Under the pieces are notes generated by a model. It was not told the DNA's origin, did no database searches, and was given only the letters and a program-made list of their open reading frames with translations. Positions 25,530-33,860 of a stretch of 64,000 bases of DNA are shown here, piece by piece. Numbering within the stretch: the stretch's first letter is position 1; every line of letters starts with the position of its first letter. This stretch comes from an uncultured Gammaproteobacteria bacterium (GTDB taxonomy: Bacteria > Pseudomonadota > Gammaproteobacteria > HK1), in the NCBI GenBank assembly GCA_958295835.1, contig OY282378.1, positions 5,605,694-5,669,693 on the forward strand, read 5' to 3'. The position numbers and the translations under genes are program-made.

Positions 25530-27536
25530 TCAGGTCGCCTCTCTCGTACGCTCGATCACCGATCCCGCCATCGCCGCAACCTTGTCGGCCGTCAGGCCGA
25601 AGTGCTCGTAGAGGTCCCGGTACGGCGCGGACTTCCCGAACGAATCGACCCCGGCGACCGCGCCGGTCTCGCCGACACAAGCGCGCCAACCGGCGGTGAC
25701 CCCGGCCTCCACCGCCACCCGCGCCCGCATCGAGCGCGGGAGCACCGATTCCCGGTAAGCCGCGTCCTGCGTCTCGAACACGTCGGTGCTCGGCATCGAG
25801 ACGACCCGCGCGTCAATGCCTCGATCGGCGAGCAGGGCGGCTGCGTCCATCGCAATTCCGACCTCCGAGCCGGTGGCGATGAGGATCGCGTCGCCGCCCT
25901 CACGGAGCACGTACCCGCCGCGTGGGATGGCCGCGATCTGCTCCGCGGTCCGGACCTGATGGGGGAGGCCTTGACGCGAGAACAGGAGGCTCGTCGGCCC
26001 TTCACGGCGCTCTATCGCGGATTTCCATGCGATCATCGACTCCACCGCGTCGCACGGCCGCCACACCGACATGTTCGGCATCAACCGCAACGTGGCGGTC
26101 TGCTCGACCGCCTGGTGGGTCGGGCCGTCTTCGCCGAGGCCGATGGAGTCGTGGGTGAACACGGAGATCACGCGCTGGCCCATCAGCGCGGCCATGCGGA
26201 GCGCGTTCCGCGCGTACTCCGAGAACATCAGGAAGGTGCCCGTGTACGGAATGAAGCCGCCATGCACGGCGATGCCGTTGCAGATCGCGGTCATCGCGAA
26301 CTCGCGCACCCCGAAGAAGATGTAGCTCGCATCCCCGTTCTCGCGGGTCAGCACCCTCGACCCGCTCCACTTCGTGAGGTTCGACCCCGTGAGGTCGGCG
26401 GAGCCGCCGATCAGCTCGGGCAGCATCGGCCCAAGCGCCTCCAGGGCGTTCTGCGACGCCTTGCGAGACGCGATGTTCTCGGCCGTCGCGCTGGCCGCCT
26501 CGACACGACGGGTGCATTCCTCCGCCCATCCCGCCGGCAGCTCGCCCGACGTCCGCCGCTCGAACTCCGCCGCAGCCCCCGGGAACTCGGCGCGCCAGGC
26601 ATCGGACCGCGCCTGCCAGTCGCGGTGATGCGCGGCGCCCCGCTCCCGGGCGTCCCAGCCCGCGTAGACGTCGCAGGGGATCTCGAAGGGCGGGTGGCGC
26701 CAGTCCAGTGCTTCGCGCGCCCCCGCGATCTCGTCGTCGCCCAGCGGTGCGCCATGCGCGGACGCCTTGCCCGCCTTGCGCGGCGCGCCGAACCCGATGA
26801 TCGTCTTGCAGCACAGGAGCGACGGGCGGTCGATGACCGCGAGCGCGTCACGGATCGCCGCGTCGATTGCGGCGGGGTCGTGGCCGTCCACGCCGCGGAT
26901 CACGTGCCAGCCGTAGGCGTCGAACCGGGCCGGGGTGTCGTCGGTGAACCACCCCCTGACCTCGCCGTCGATGGAGATGTCGTTGTCGTCGTAGAAGGCG
27001 ATCAGCTTGCCCAACCCCAACGTCCCCGCGAGCGAGCACGCCTCGTGCGAGATCCCCTCCATCAGGCAGCCGTCGCCGAGGAACACCCACGTGCGGTGGT
27101 TGATGATCTCGTGCCCGGCGTGGTTGAAGCGCGCCGCGAGGACCTTCTCCGCGATCGCCATGCCGACCGCGTTCGCGAGCCCCTGGCCGAGCGGTCCGGT
27201 CGTCGTCTCGACCCCTGGCGCGTCGCCGTATTCGGGGTGGCCGGGGGTCATCGAATGAAGCTGTCGGAAACGCTTGATCTCATCGAGCGGCAGCGCGTAG
27301 CCGCTGAGATGGAGAAGCGCATAGAGGAGCATCGAGCCGTGGCCGTTCGAGAGCACGAAGCGGTCCCGGTCCGGCCAAGCCGGGTCCGCGGGGTCGTGCC
27401 GCAGGTGGTCGTTCCACAGCACCTCGGCGATGTCCGCCATCCCCATCGGCATCCCGGGGTGGCCGGACTTCGCCCGCTGCACCGCGTCCATGGCCAGCGC
27501 GCGGATCGCGTTGGCGAGCTCTCTTCGTGACGGCAT
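25530..27536 (-). CDS. tkt: Transketolase
   Basis: Thiamine-diphosphate enzyme of the pentose phosphate pathway and, where present, Calvin cycle; 668 residues, the family norm. N-terminus SRRELANAIRALAMDAVQRAKSGHPG is canonical, the ThDP motif starts GDGCLMEGISHEA, and the pyrimidine domain has THDSIGLGEDGPTHQ with the catalytic histidine. Start at 27536 is chosen on family grounds; the open frame continues 66 codons upstream without support. Confidence 0.97.
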   Translation of the reverse strand: MPSRRELANAIRALAMDAVQRAKSGHPGMPMGMADIAEVLWNDHLRHDPADPAWPDRDRFVLSNGHGSMLLYALLHLSGYALPLDEIKRFRQLHSMTPGHPEYGDAPGVETTTGPLGQGLANAVGMAIAEKVLAARFNHAGHEIINHRTWVFLGDGCLMEGISHEACSLAGTLGLGKLIAFYDDNDISIDGEVRGWFTDDTPARFDAYGWHVIRGVDGHDPAAIDAAIRDALAVIDRPSLLCCKTIIGFGAPRKAGKASAHGAPLGDDEIAGAREALDWRHPPFEIPCDVYAGWDARERGAAHHRDWQARSDAWRAEFPGAAAEFERRTSGELPAGWAEECTRRVEAASATAENIASRKASQNALEALGPMLPELIGGSADLTGSNLTKWSGSRVLTRENGDASYIFFGVREFAMTAICNGIAVHGGFIPYTGTFLMFSEYARNALRMAALMGQRVISVFTHDSIGLGEDGPTHQAVEQTATLRLMPNMSVWRPCDAVESMIAWKSAIERREGPTSLLFSRQGLPHQVRTAEQIAAIPRGGYVLREGGDAILIATGSEVGIAMDAAALLADRGIDARVVSMPSTDVFETQDAAYRESVLPRSMRARVAVEAGVTAGWRACVGETGAVAGVDSFGKSAPYRDLYEHFGLTADKVAAMAGSVIERTREAT

Positions 27537-27773
27537 CGCTGCGGAAGTCTCTCGTTGGTCCGGCGCGTCTCTCGTCCGTCCCGGGTGGCGCCGTGCGGGG
27601 CAGTCCCACACCGGCGGATGGGATGTCCGGCTCCGGATGCCGCGGGCAGCGTACGCGCCGCGCAAACCGGGCGAACCGTGAAGCGCGCCGATTCTCGCCG
27701 AGCGAGTGCCGTGGAGCAAATTCAGGGTCGCCATGCCGCCGCGGGCGCCCGCCCGGGCCGCCGGCGGGATCAG

Positions 27774-28835
27774 TCACTCCACCGCCGCGGCGATCGCGGC
27801 CCCCAGGGTCTGCGTCGTGGCGCTACCGCCCATGTCGGGGGTGAGCGCGGCCGGTTCCGCCAGGACCGTCTCGATCGCGCCCTCGATGGCCCGGGCCGCG
27901 TCCGCGTGGCCGAGGTGCGCCAGCATCATCGCCCCCGACCAGATCTGGCCGATGGGGTTCGCGATGCCTCGCCCCGCGATATCCGGTGCGGATCCGTGCA
28001 CCGGCTCGAACATCGACGGGAACTCCCGCTCCGGGTTGATGTTCGCCGACGGCGCGATCCCGATGGTGCCGGCCACCGCCGGTCCCAGATCGGAGAGGAT
28101 GTCGCCGAACAGATTGCTGCCGACCACCACGTCGAACCAGTCCGGATGGAGGACGAAGTGCGCGGTCAGGATGTCGATGTGGTACTGGTCGGTGCGGATC
28201 TCGGGGAACTCGGCCGCGACCGCGGCGAAGCGCTCGTCCCAGTAGGGCATGGTGTGCTTGATGCCGTTCGACTTCGTGGCCGAGGTCACGTGCCTCGCTT
28301 CACGTCCCATCGCGAGCCCGAACGCGTAGCGGATGATGCGGTCGGTCCCGCGTCGGGTGAACACGCTCTCCTGCGTGACCGTCTCGTGCTCGGTGCCGGC
28401 GTAGATACGCCCGCCGATGTCGGAGTATTCGCCCTCGTTGTTCTCGCGCACCACCAGGAAGTCGATGTCCGCCGCGGTGCGACCACGCAACGGGGATTGA
28501 ACGCCTTGCAGAAGGCGCACCGGCCGGAGATTGACGTATTGCCGGAATTCGCGGCGGATCGGTATCAGCAGGCCCCACAGGGAGACATGGTCCGCGACGC
28601 CGGGAAACCCGACCGCGCCGAGGAAGATCGCATCGTGTGCGCGGATCGTCTCCAGGCCGTCCTCGGGCATCATCCGGCCGGTCCTGGCGTAGACCTCGCA
28701 GCTCCAGGGAAGCTCGTCGAGCTCGAAGGCGATGCCGTACTTCGAGCCTGCCGCTTCCAGGACCCGGATCCCCTCCGGCACCACCTCCTTGCCGATTCCG
28801 TCGCCGGGAATCACCGCGATCCGGTAGTCCGCCAT
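27774..28835 (-). CDS. Tartrate/D-malate dehydrogenase (isopropylmalate dehydrogenase superfamily)
   Basis: 353 residues; NAD-dependent decarboxylating beta-hydroxyacid dehydrogenase. It starts YRIAVIPGDGIGKEVVPEG and has the substrate-binding block NLRPVRLL, REN(N)EGEYSD, and the metal-binding DILSDLGPAVAGTIGIAPSAN. The segment SLWGLLIPIRREFRQY is typical of tartrate/D-malate dehydrogenases (TtuC/DmlA) rather than LeuB. 235 bp upstream of tkt on the same strand. Confidence 0.9.
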   Translation of the reverse strand: MADYRIAVIPGDGIGKEVVPEGIRVLEAAGSKYGIAFELDELPWSCEVYARTGRMMPEDGLETIRAHDAIFLGAVGFPGVADHVSLWGLLIPIRREFRQYVNLRPVRLLQGVQSPLRGRTAADIDFLVVRENNEGEYSDIGGRIYAGTEHETVTQESVFTRRGTDRIIRYAFGLAMGREARHVTSATKSNGIKHTMPYWDERFAAVAAEFPEIRTDQYHIDILTAHFVLHPDWFDVVVGSNLFGDILSDLGPAVAGTIGIAPSANINPEREFPSMFEPVHGSAPDIAGRGIANPIGQIWSGAMMLAHLGHADAARAIEGAIETVLAEPAALTPDMGGSATTQTLGAAIAAAVE

Positions 28836-29158
28836 CGATCTGTCCCGCGTGATGCGCCCCGCCGGCGCCCGATGCTCCGGATGCCTCGAACGAGGCGGCG
28901 GGAATGGTAGCACGCGCGTTTCCGGCGCCCCCTGCCTTCGCGCCCGCGGTGTCCGTGGGTCGGTCAGCGTGAAATGATCCCGCGTCGGAGGATGACGTGA
29001 TCCGCGAAGGGGTGCGATACGATCCCGGATGAGGCTTGGCGCCTCCACGGCGAATACCCTGGCCGCAAGCATCCGGAGGGCAGCCCGCGACGCCCTTCGA
29101 CGGGAACGAGGCCCTGTTCGCCCCTTGCGCGCGACGCAGGACCCGGAGAAACGGATCG
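28836..29158. other. Divergent intergenic region
   Basis: 323 bp between the leftward dehydrogenase and the rightward DUF1611 gene. It should hold both promoters; none is strong enough to mark. No gene seen. Confidence 0.4.
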
Positions 29159-30238
29159 ATGAAGGAATCGGCTGTCGTGCTGGCCAACGACAAGTTCATG
29201 ACCTCGAACGGGAAGACCGCGCACGGGCTCGTACGCGGCTCCGACCGCTTCCGGGTGACCGCGATCGTCGATCCCGGACTCGCGGGTCATGACGCCGGCG
29301 AGATGCTCGACGGCCGACCGGCGGACATTCCCATCGTCGCGGATCTCGACGAAGCGATCGCGCTGGAAGACTCTCCGCCGAAGTGGTGCATCATCGGCAT
29401 CGCGACCCACGGCGGGAGACTGCCCCCGGAGCTTCACACCCTCGTCCTCGAAGCTGTGGACAAGGGGCTCGGTATCGTCAATGGCCTGCATGACGCGACC
29501 AGCGACGACGCCGAGATCGCCGCCGCCGCGCGGGCCCGCGGGGTGGAGCTGATCGACCTGCGCAAGGCGAAGCCACGGCACGAGATGCACTTCTGGGAGG
29601 GGGACGTCTACGACGTACGCGCCCCGCGCCTCGCGGTGCTCGGCACCGACTGCGCCCTCGGCAAACGGACCACGACCCGCATTATCGTGCAGGCGATGAA
29701 CCGGGCCGGCGTGCGCACCGAGATGATCTACACCGGGCAGACGGGCTGGATGCAGGGGGCACGCTACGGGATCGTGTTCGACTCGATCGTCAACGACTTC
29801 GTGTCCGGGGAGCTGGAGCACGCGATCGTGAGCTGCGATCGCGAGGTGGAGCCGGACTTGATGGTGATCGAGGGGCAGTCCTCGCTGCGCAACCCGAGCG
29901 GCCCCTGCGGCGCGGAGATGCTGCTCTCGGCCGCGGCCCGGGGAGTAGTGCTCCACCATGCGCCGGGACGCGAGTTCCTCGAAGGCTACGAATCGATGGG
30001 TCTGCGGGTTCCTTCGCTCGAGTCGGAGATCGAGCTGATCAGGTACTACGACTCGGAAGCGATCGCGGTGACGCTGAACTCGAACGGCTGCACGCCGGAA
30101 CAGCTCGACCGTCTCCGGACCGAATACCGCGACAAGCTCGGCATCCCCGTCGTCGAGCCCCTCACCGAGGGGGTCGAGGCGCTGGTGCCCGCGATCCGCG
30201 GCTTCATCGAGCGGGAACGCAAGCGGGACGCAGCCTGA
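29159..30238 (+). CDS. DUF1611 family P-loop protein (DgcN-like)
   Basis: 359 residues. N-terminal Rossmann-like part (VTAIVDPGLAGHDAG) and a C-terminal P-loop domain with GTDCALGKRTTTR, followed by EMIYTGQTGWMQGARYG and PDLMVIEGQSSLRNPSG. DUF1611 members include DgcN, an N-acetyltransferase working with the enolase-superfamily racemase DgcA on D-glutamate. Here an enolase-superfamily gene heads the neighbouring transporter operon, so a shared amino-acid pathway is plausible. ATG at 29159 gives the family-like start; a terminator hairpin follows the stop. Confidence 0.85.
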   Translation: MKESAVVLANDKFMTSNGKTAHGLVRGSDRFRVTAIVDPGLAGHDAGEMLDGRPADIPIVADLDEAIALEDSPPKWCIIGIATHGGRLPPELHTLVLEAVDKGLGIVNGLHDATSDDAEIAAAARARGVELIDLRKAKPRHEMHFWEGDVYDVRAPRLAVLGTDCALGKRTTTRIIVQAMNRAGVRTEMIYTGQTGWMQGARYGIVFDSIVNDFVSGELEHAIVSCDREVEPDLMVIEGQSSLRNPSGPCGAEMLLSAAARGVVLHHAPGREFLEGYESMGLRVPSLESEIELIRYYDSEAIAVTLNSNGCTPEQLDRLRTEYRDKLGIPVVEPLTEGVEALVPAIRGFIERERKRDAA

Positions 30239-30261
30239 CGCCGCCGATGGGCGGATCGCGC

Positions 30262-30289
30262 CCTCGAATGATCGAGGCTTCGTCTTTTC
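30262..30289 (+). terminator. Hairpin terminator between DUF1611 gene and livF
   Basis: Stem CCTCGA/TCGAGG with loop ATGA (30262-30277) followed by CTTCGTCTTTT. It stands between converging genes and ends the rightward transcript. Confidence 0.6.
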
Positions 30290-30316
30290 GCGGAACACGC
30301 TGCGCCCCAGAGCGGC

Positions 30317-31024
30317 TCAGCCGAGGTAGGCGCGCCTGACCTCGTCGTTCTCCAGCAACTCCCGGCCGGCGCCTTCGAGCACGATCTCCCCGGTCTCCAC
30401 GACGTAGCCCCGATCGGCGATCTGCAGGGCCATGAAGGCGTTCTGCTCGACCAGCAGCACCGGCACCCCTTCGTTGCGGATCGCCAGCACCGCCTCGAAG
30501 ATGGTCTCGACCAGCATCGGCGCGAGGCCCATGCTGGGCTCGTCGAGCAACAGCACCCGCGGCTTCGACATCAGCCCGCGGGCCATCGCCAGCATCTGCT
30601 GCTCGCCGCCCGAAAGCGTGCCGGCGACCTGGCGGATGCGCTCGCGCAGGACCGGGAACATGGTGAGCACGTGCTCCTCGCTTTGCCGGACCTCCTGCTT
30701 GCCGGTGCGCAGGAAGGCGCCCATTCTGAGGTTTTCCCCGACCGTCAGGCGGCCGAAGATGCGCCGGCCCTCGGGCACCTGCACGATGCCGCGGCCCACC
30801 ACGTCGTGGGGCGGGACGTCGGTGAGCGCCTCGCCCTCGAAGCGCACCTCGCCCTCGGCCGGGGCCAGGATGCTGCTGATGGTGTTCAGGGTGGTGGTCT
30901 TGCCGGCCCCGTTGGCGCCGATCAGGGTGACGATCTCGTCCTTGCCGACCTCCAGGGAGAGCCCTCTCAGGGCGTGGATGTTGTCGTAGAAGACGTGCAG
31001 GTTGTCGGCTTCGAGGACCGCCAC
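30317..31024 (-). CDS. livF: Branched-chain amino-acid type ABC transporter ATPase
   Basis: 235 residues; cytoplasmic ATPase. Walker A GANGAGKTTTLN, signature LSGGEQQMLAMARGLM, Walker B VLLLDEPSMGLAP, and the LivF C-terminus DEVRRAYLG. Start is the GTG at 31024, preceded by GGGAGG five bases away; the long open frame upstream comes from a 100-bp tandem duplication. Last gene of the leftward liv operon. Confidence 0.93.
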   Translation of the reverse strand: MAVLEADNLHVFYDNIHALRGLSLEVGKDEIVTLIGANGAGKTTTLNTISSILAPAEGEVRFEGEALTDVPPHDVVGRGIVQVPEGRRIFGRLTVGENLRMGAFLRTGKQEVRQSEEHVLTMFPVLRERIRQVAGTLSGGEQQMLAMARGLMSKPRVLLLDEPSMGLAPMLVETIFEAVLAIRNEGVPVLLVEQNAFMALQIADRGYVVETGEIVLEGAGRELLENDEVRRAYLG

Positions 31025-31160
31025 TTCAACCTCCCGCCGCCGCGGCCCCGAGCTTGCCGATGCCTCCCGGAGCAGGGACGTTGCCGTGGAAGACGTACAG
31101 GGTCTCGGTTTCGAGGACCGCCACTTCAACCCCCCGCCGCCGCGGCCCTGAGCTTGCCGG
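30977..31160. repeat. 100-bp tandem duplication across the livG/livF junction
   Basis: 30977-31060 and 31077-31160 match with an exact 100-bp period. Each copy holds the end of livG (coding GKLxAAAAGG, stop) and the start of livF (GTG, coding AVLE). The upstream copy therefore encodes a decaying 32-residue mini-ORF at 31026-31124, V/M-AVLETETLYVFHG then GKLGAAAAGG, between the two genes. Confidence 0.9.
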
Positions 31161-31935
31161 CGCCGGTGCCCAGATACGCTTCGATCACCCGCGGATCGGC
31201 CTGGACCTCCGCGGGGCTCCCCTCGGCGATCTTCTCCCCGTGATCCAGGACGGTGACGGTGTCGGACATCCCCATGACCACCCGCATCTGGTGCTCGATC
31301 AGGAGGATCGTGATCCCCATCTCGTCGCGCACCCGGCGCACGAAGTCCATCATGTCGCTGCTCTCGCGCGGGTTCATGCCGGCCATCGGCTCGTCGAGCA
31401 TCAGCAGCCGGGGCCGGGTCGCCAGCGCCCGGCCGATCTCCAGCCGGCGCTGCTCGCCGTAGGCCAGGTTGCGGGCGTAGACGTCGCCGCGTCCCGCCAG
31501 CCCGACGAACTTGAGCAGCTCGTAGGCGTCGTCCAGCGCACGCTGCTCGTCTTCGCGGGTGGCGCGGGTGTTGAGCACCGCGCCCCACCAGGTGGACCGG
31601 AGGTGCAGGTGCATCCCGACCAGGATGTTCTCGATGGCGGTGATGTTGCTGAACAGCCGGATGTTCTGGTAGGTGCGGTTGATCCCCGCCTTCGCCACCG
31701 CGTCGGGGGTAATGCCGTCGATGCGCTCGCCGAGAAACCGGATCTCCCCCCCATCCGGCGGATAGAACTCCATGATGCAGTTGAACACCGTGGTCTTGCC
31801 GGCCCCGTTCGGTCCGATGACGCTGTGGATGGCGCCCTCGGACACCGCGAGGTCCAGGCCGTCGACCGCGACCAGCCCCCCGAACCGCTTGGTGAGCCGG
31901 TCGCAGACGAGGATCGGTTCGCCGGCCGCGCTCAC
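31126..31935 (-). CDS. livG: Branched-chain amino-acid type ABC transporter ATPase
   Basis: 269 residues. Walker A GPNGAGKTTVFN, LivG-specific insert (RTYQNIRLFSNITAIENI), signature YGEQRRLEIGRAL, Walker B LLMLDEPMAGMNP, H-loop LLIEHQMRVV. The GTG start overlaps the livM stop as GTGA, so translation is coupled. Confidence 0.93.
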   Translation of the reverse strand: MSAAGEPILVCDRLTKRFGGLVAVDGLDLAVSEGAIHSVIGPNGAGKTTVFNCIMEFYPPDGGEIRFLGERIDGITPDAVAKAGINRTYQNIRLFSNITAIENILVGMHLHLRSTWWGAVLNTRATREDEQRALDDAYELLKFVGLAGRGDVYARNLAYGEQRRLEIGRALATRPRLLMLDEPMAGMNPRESSDMMDFVRRVRDEMGITILLIEHQMRVVMGMSDTVTVLDHGEKIAEGSPAEVQADPRVIEAYLGTGAGKLRAAAAGG

Positions 31936-33665
31936 CGGCTTCCGCCGCCGCGAAGCTCCGCCTCGATGGCGGCCCGGCTCTCCTCTTCCAGCATCCTCTC
32001 GCGGCGCCGGGCCGCCGACGGCCACAGGCCCTCCGCCTTCAGGCGCATCATGACCACGATCACCAGCCCGTAGAACAGGAAGCGGTACTCGCCGAACTCG
32101 CGCAGCAGCTCGGGCAGTCCGATGAGGGCGGCGGCCCCGACCACCACCCCCGGGAGGCTGCCCATGCCGCCGACGATGAGCAGGGCCAGCACGTTGATCG
32201 AGATGAGGAGCTGGAAGCTGTGCGGGAAGATGGAGGCCAGCATCACCGCGAAGATGGCGCCGGCGACCCCGGCGAAGCCGGCGCCGAGCCCGTAGGCGAG
32301 CAGCTTGACGTTGACCAGGTTGATGCCCAGCGCCTGCGCCACGTCCTCGTCGTCGCGGATGGCGGTCCAGGCGCGGCCGAGCCGCGAATTCTCCAGGCGC
32401 CACGCGAAGTAGGCGGCCACCGCGGAGGCCACGAGGGTGATGTAGAAGAGGTCGACCGGATCGTTGAACTCGAAGCCGCCGATGCTCGGGCGCGGGATGC
32501 CGAGCACCCCTTGCGCGCCTCCGAGCACCGGGGCGGCGAAATCGGAGAGCACCAGCACCCGCACGATCTCGCCCAGGCCCAGGGTGGCCACCGCGAGATA
32601 GTCCCCGCGCACCTTGAGCACCGGGATCCCGAACAGCACCCCGATGACCACCGACAGCACCACCGCGATCGGCAGCGCCTGCCAGAAGCTCATGTTGGCG
32701 ATCGCGATGTCCGCGTTCGACGTGAGCAACGCGGTGGTGTACGCGCCGACCGCGAAGAATGCGACGAAGCCGAGATCGAGCAGCCCGGCGAGCCCCAGCT
32801 CCAGGTTGAGGCCCATCCCCATGAGCACGTAGAGCCCCACCAGCATCAGGACCTGGCCGATGAAGTTCCCGGCGAAGGCCGGGAATCCGATGATGAGCAC
32901 GAGGCCGATGAGGATCTTGAAGCCGAGCAGCATCCTCGCCTGCCCGGGGGTCGCGTTCTCCCTGAACGAATCGTAGCGCGGCCGGCACGCCTGCCACGCC
33001 GCGGCGGTGACCGCGGCGGCGGCGAACACGATGAGCGCGCCCCGGGGCTTGAGCCCGTCCCAGGTGAAGAAGAGCTCGCGGAACTTCATCAGGAACTCGT
33101 ATTGCAGCATCAACTGGATGAGCTCCTGGAACAGCCCGACGAAGAAGGCCCACGTGAGCCCGACCACCAGCGGGCGGCGGAGCTTGCGCGGCATGAGGTA
33201 GAGCGCGGCGCCGAGCAGCCCGCAGAGCGCCCCGCCGATGACGAGGATGGCGACGGCGGCGCCGATCGATTGTTCGAAGGTCAGGATGTCGAGCAGATCC
33301 TTCTTCAGCGCGATGAACACCCGGCGCAGCTTGAACAGGTGGATCGAGAGGGCCAGCAGGGCAATGAGCGCGCCGGCCACCGCGCCCGCCCCGAGCCCCT
33401 GCGCCACCCGCGCCCCAAGGCCGGTCCGGCTCGACGCATGCGTCACCCACAGGCCCGCGAAGAACGCCGACATCGCGATGGTGAGGTGCGCGAGGCTCAG
33501 GGTCTCGGCGATGATCTCGCGCTGGCCGAACATGGTGAGGATGCCCACGAACCCCAGGAACACCGCCACCCCGCCGAAGGTGACGCCCGCCATCACGGTG
33601 CGGTAGGGCGCGGAGCGCTGGCGCTCCCGATGCCGGTAGCTCGCTGCGACGACGGTGAACGTCAT
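31932..33665 (-). CDS. livM: ABC transporter permease, LivM type, with long N-terminal extension
   Basis: 577 residues, far longer than the usual 300-425. The LivM core starts near residue 265 (FAGNFIGQVLMLVGLYVLMGMGLNLELGLAGLLDLG) and has the EAA-like loop region ALGINLVNVKLLAYG and GGMGSLPGVVVGA. The first 260 residues hold about six extra hydrophobic segments with no clear family. It is now 9 kb from livH, its normal neighbour, because of an insertion. Start ATG at 33665. Confidence 0.92.
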   Translation of the reverse strand: MTFTVVAASYRHRERQRSAPYRTVMAGVTFGGVAVFLGFVGILTMFGQREIIAETLSLAHLTIAMSAFFAGLWVTHASSRTGLGARVAQGLGAGAVAGALIALLALSIHLFKLRRVFIALKKDLLDILTFEQSIGAAVAILVIGGALCGLLGAALYLMPRKLRRPLVVGLTWAFFVGLFQELIQLMLQYEFLMKFRELFFTWDGLKPRGALIVFAAAAVTAAAWQACRPRYDSFRENATPGQARMLLGFKILIGLVLIIGFPAFAGNFIGQVLMLVGLYVLMGMGLNLELGLAGLLDLGFVAFFAVGAYTTALLTSNADIAIANMSFWQALPIAVVLSVVIGVLFGIPVLKVRGDYLAVATLGLGEIVRVLVLSDFAAPVLGGAQGVLGIPRPSIGGFEFNDPVDLFYITLVASAVAAYFAWRLENSRLGRAWTAIRDDEDVAQALGINLVNVKLLAYGLGAGFAGVAGAIFAVMLASIFPHSFQLLISINVLALLIVGGMGSLPGVVVGAAALIGLPELLREFGEYRFLFYGLVIVVMMRLKAEGLWPSAARRRERMLEEESRAAIEAELRGGGSR

Positions 33666-33674
33666 GACGGGTCT

Positions 33675-33836
33675 TCAATCATTCGCACGTGCGGCGGCGG
33701 CCGCGACGATGGCCGCGGCAGTGTCCAGGTAGCCGGGCGGAATGCCGGTACGCTTCCCCTCTCCTTCGACATTCGCTTTCAGGCTCTCCGTCGTCCTGAA
33801 ACGGTGATGTATCCCCGTCGCATTCTGATCATACAT
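33675..33836 (-). CDS. Doubtful 53-residue ORF at the insertion edge
   Basis: Starts at 33836 and ends 10 bp before livM. Contains GIPPGYLDTAAAIVAAAAARAND at its end, which looks protein-like, but has no recognised family or strong ribosome site. It may be the 3' remnant of a gene cut by the insertion between livH and livM. The remaining intergenic DNA here (33666-33860) shows no CRISPR repeat. Confidence 0.25.
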   Translation of the reverse strand: MYDQNATGIHHRFRTTESLKANVEGEGKRTGIPPGYLDTAAAIVAAAAARAND

Positions 33837-33860
33837 GTCGGGTTGATAATCCAGAATATC

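Noticed and set aside
31126..33678. 850-codon minus-strand frame spanning livM and livG
   Set aside because: The upstream part is an off-frame reading of livM; only the livG part from 31935 is real.
33666..33860. CRISPR array or cas1/cas4 remnant downstream of csb2
   Set aside because: No repeats are seen and the short ORF there has no Cas4/Cas1 motif.
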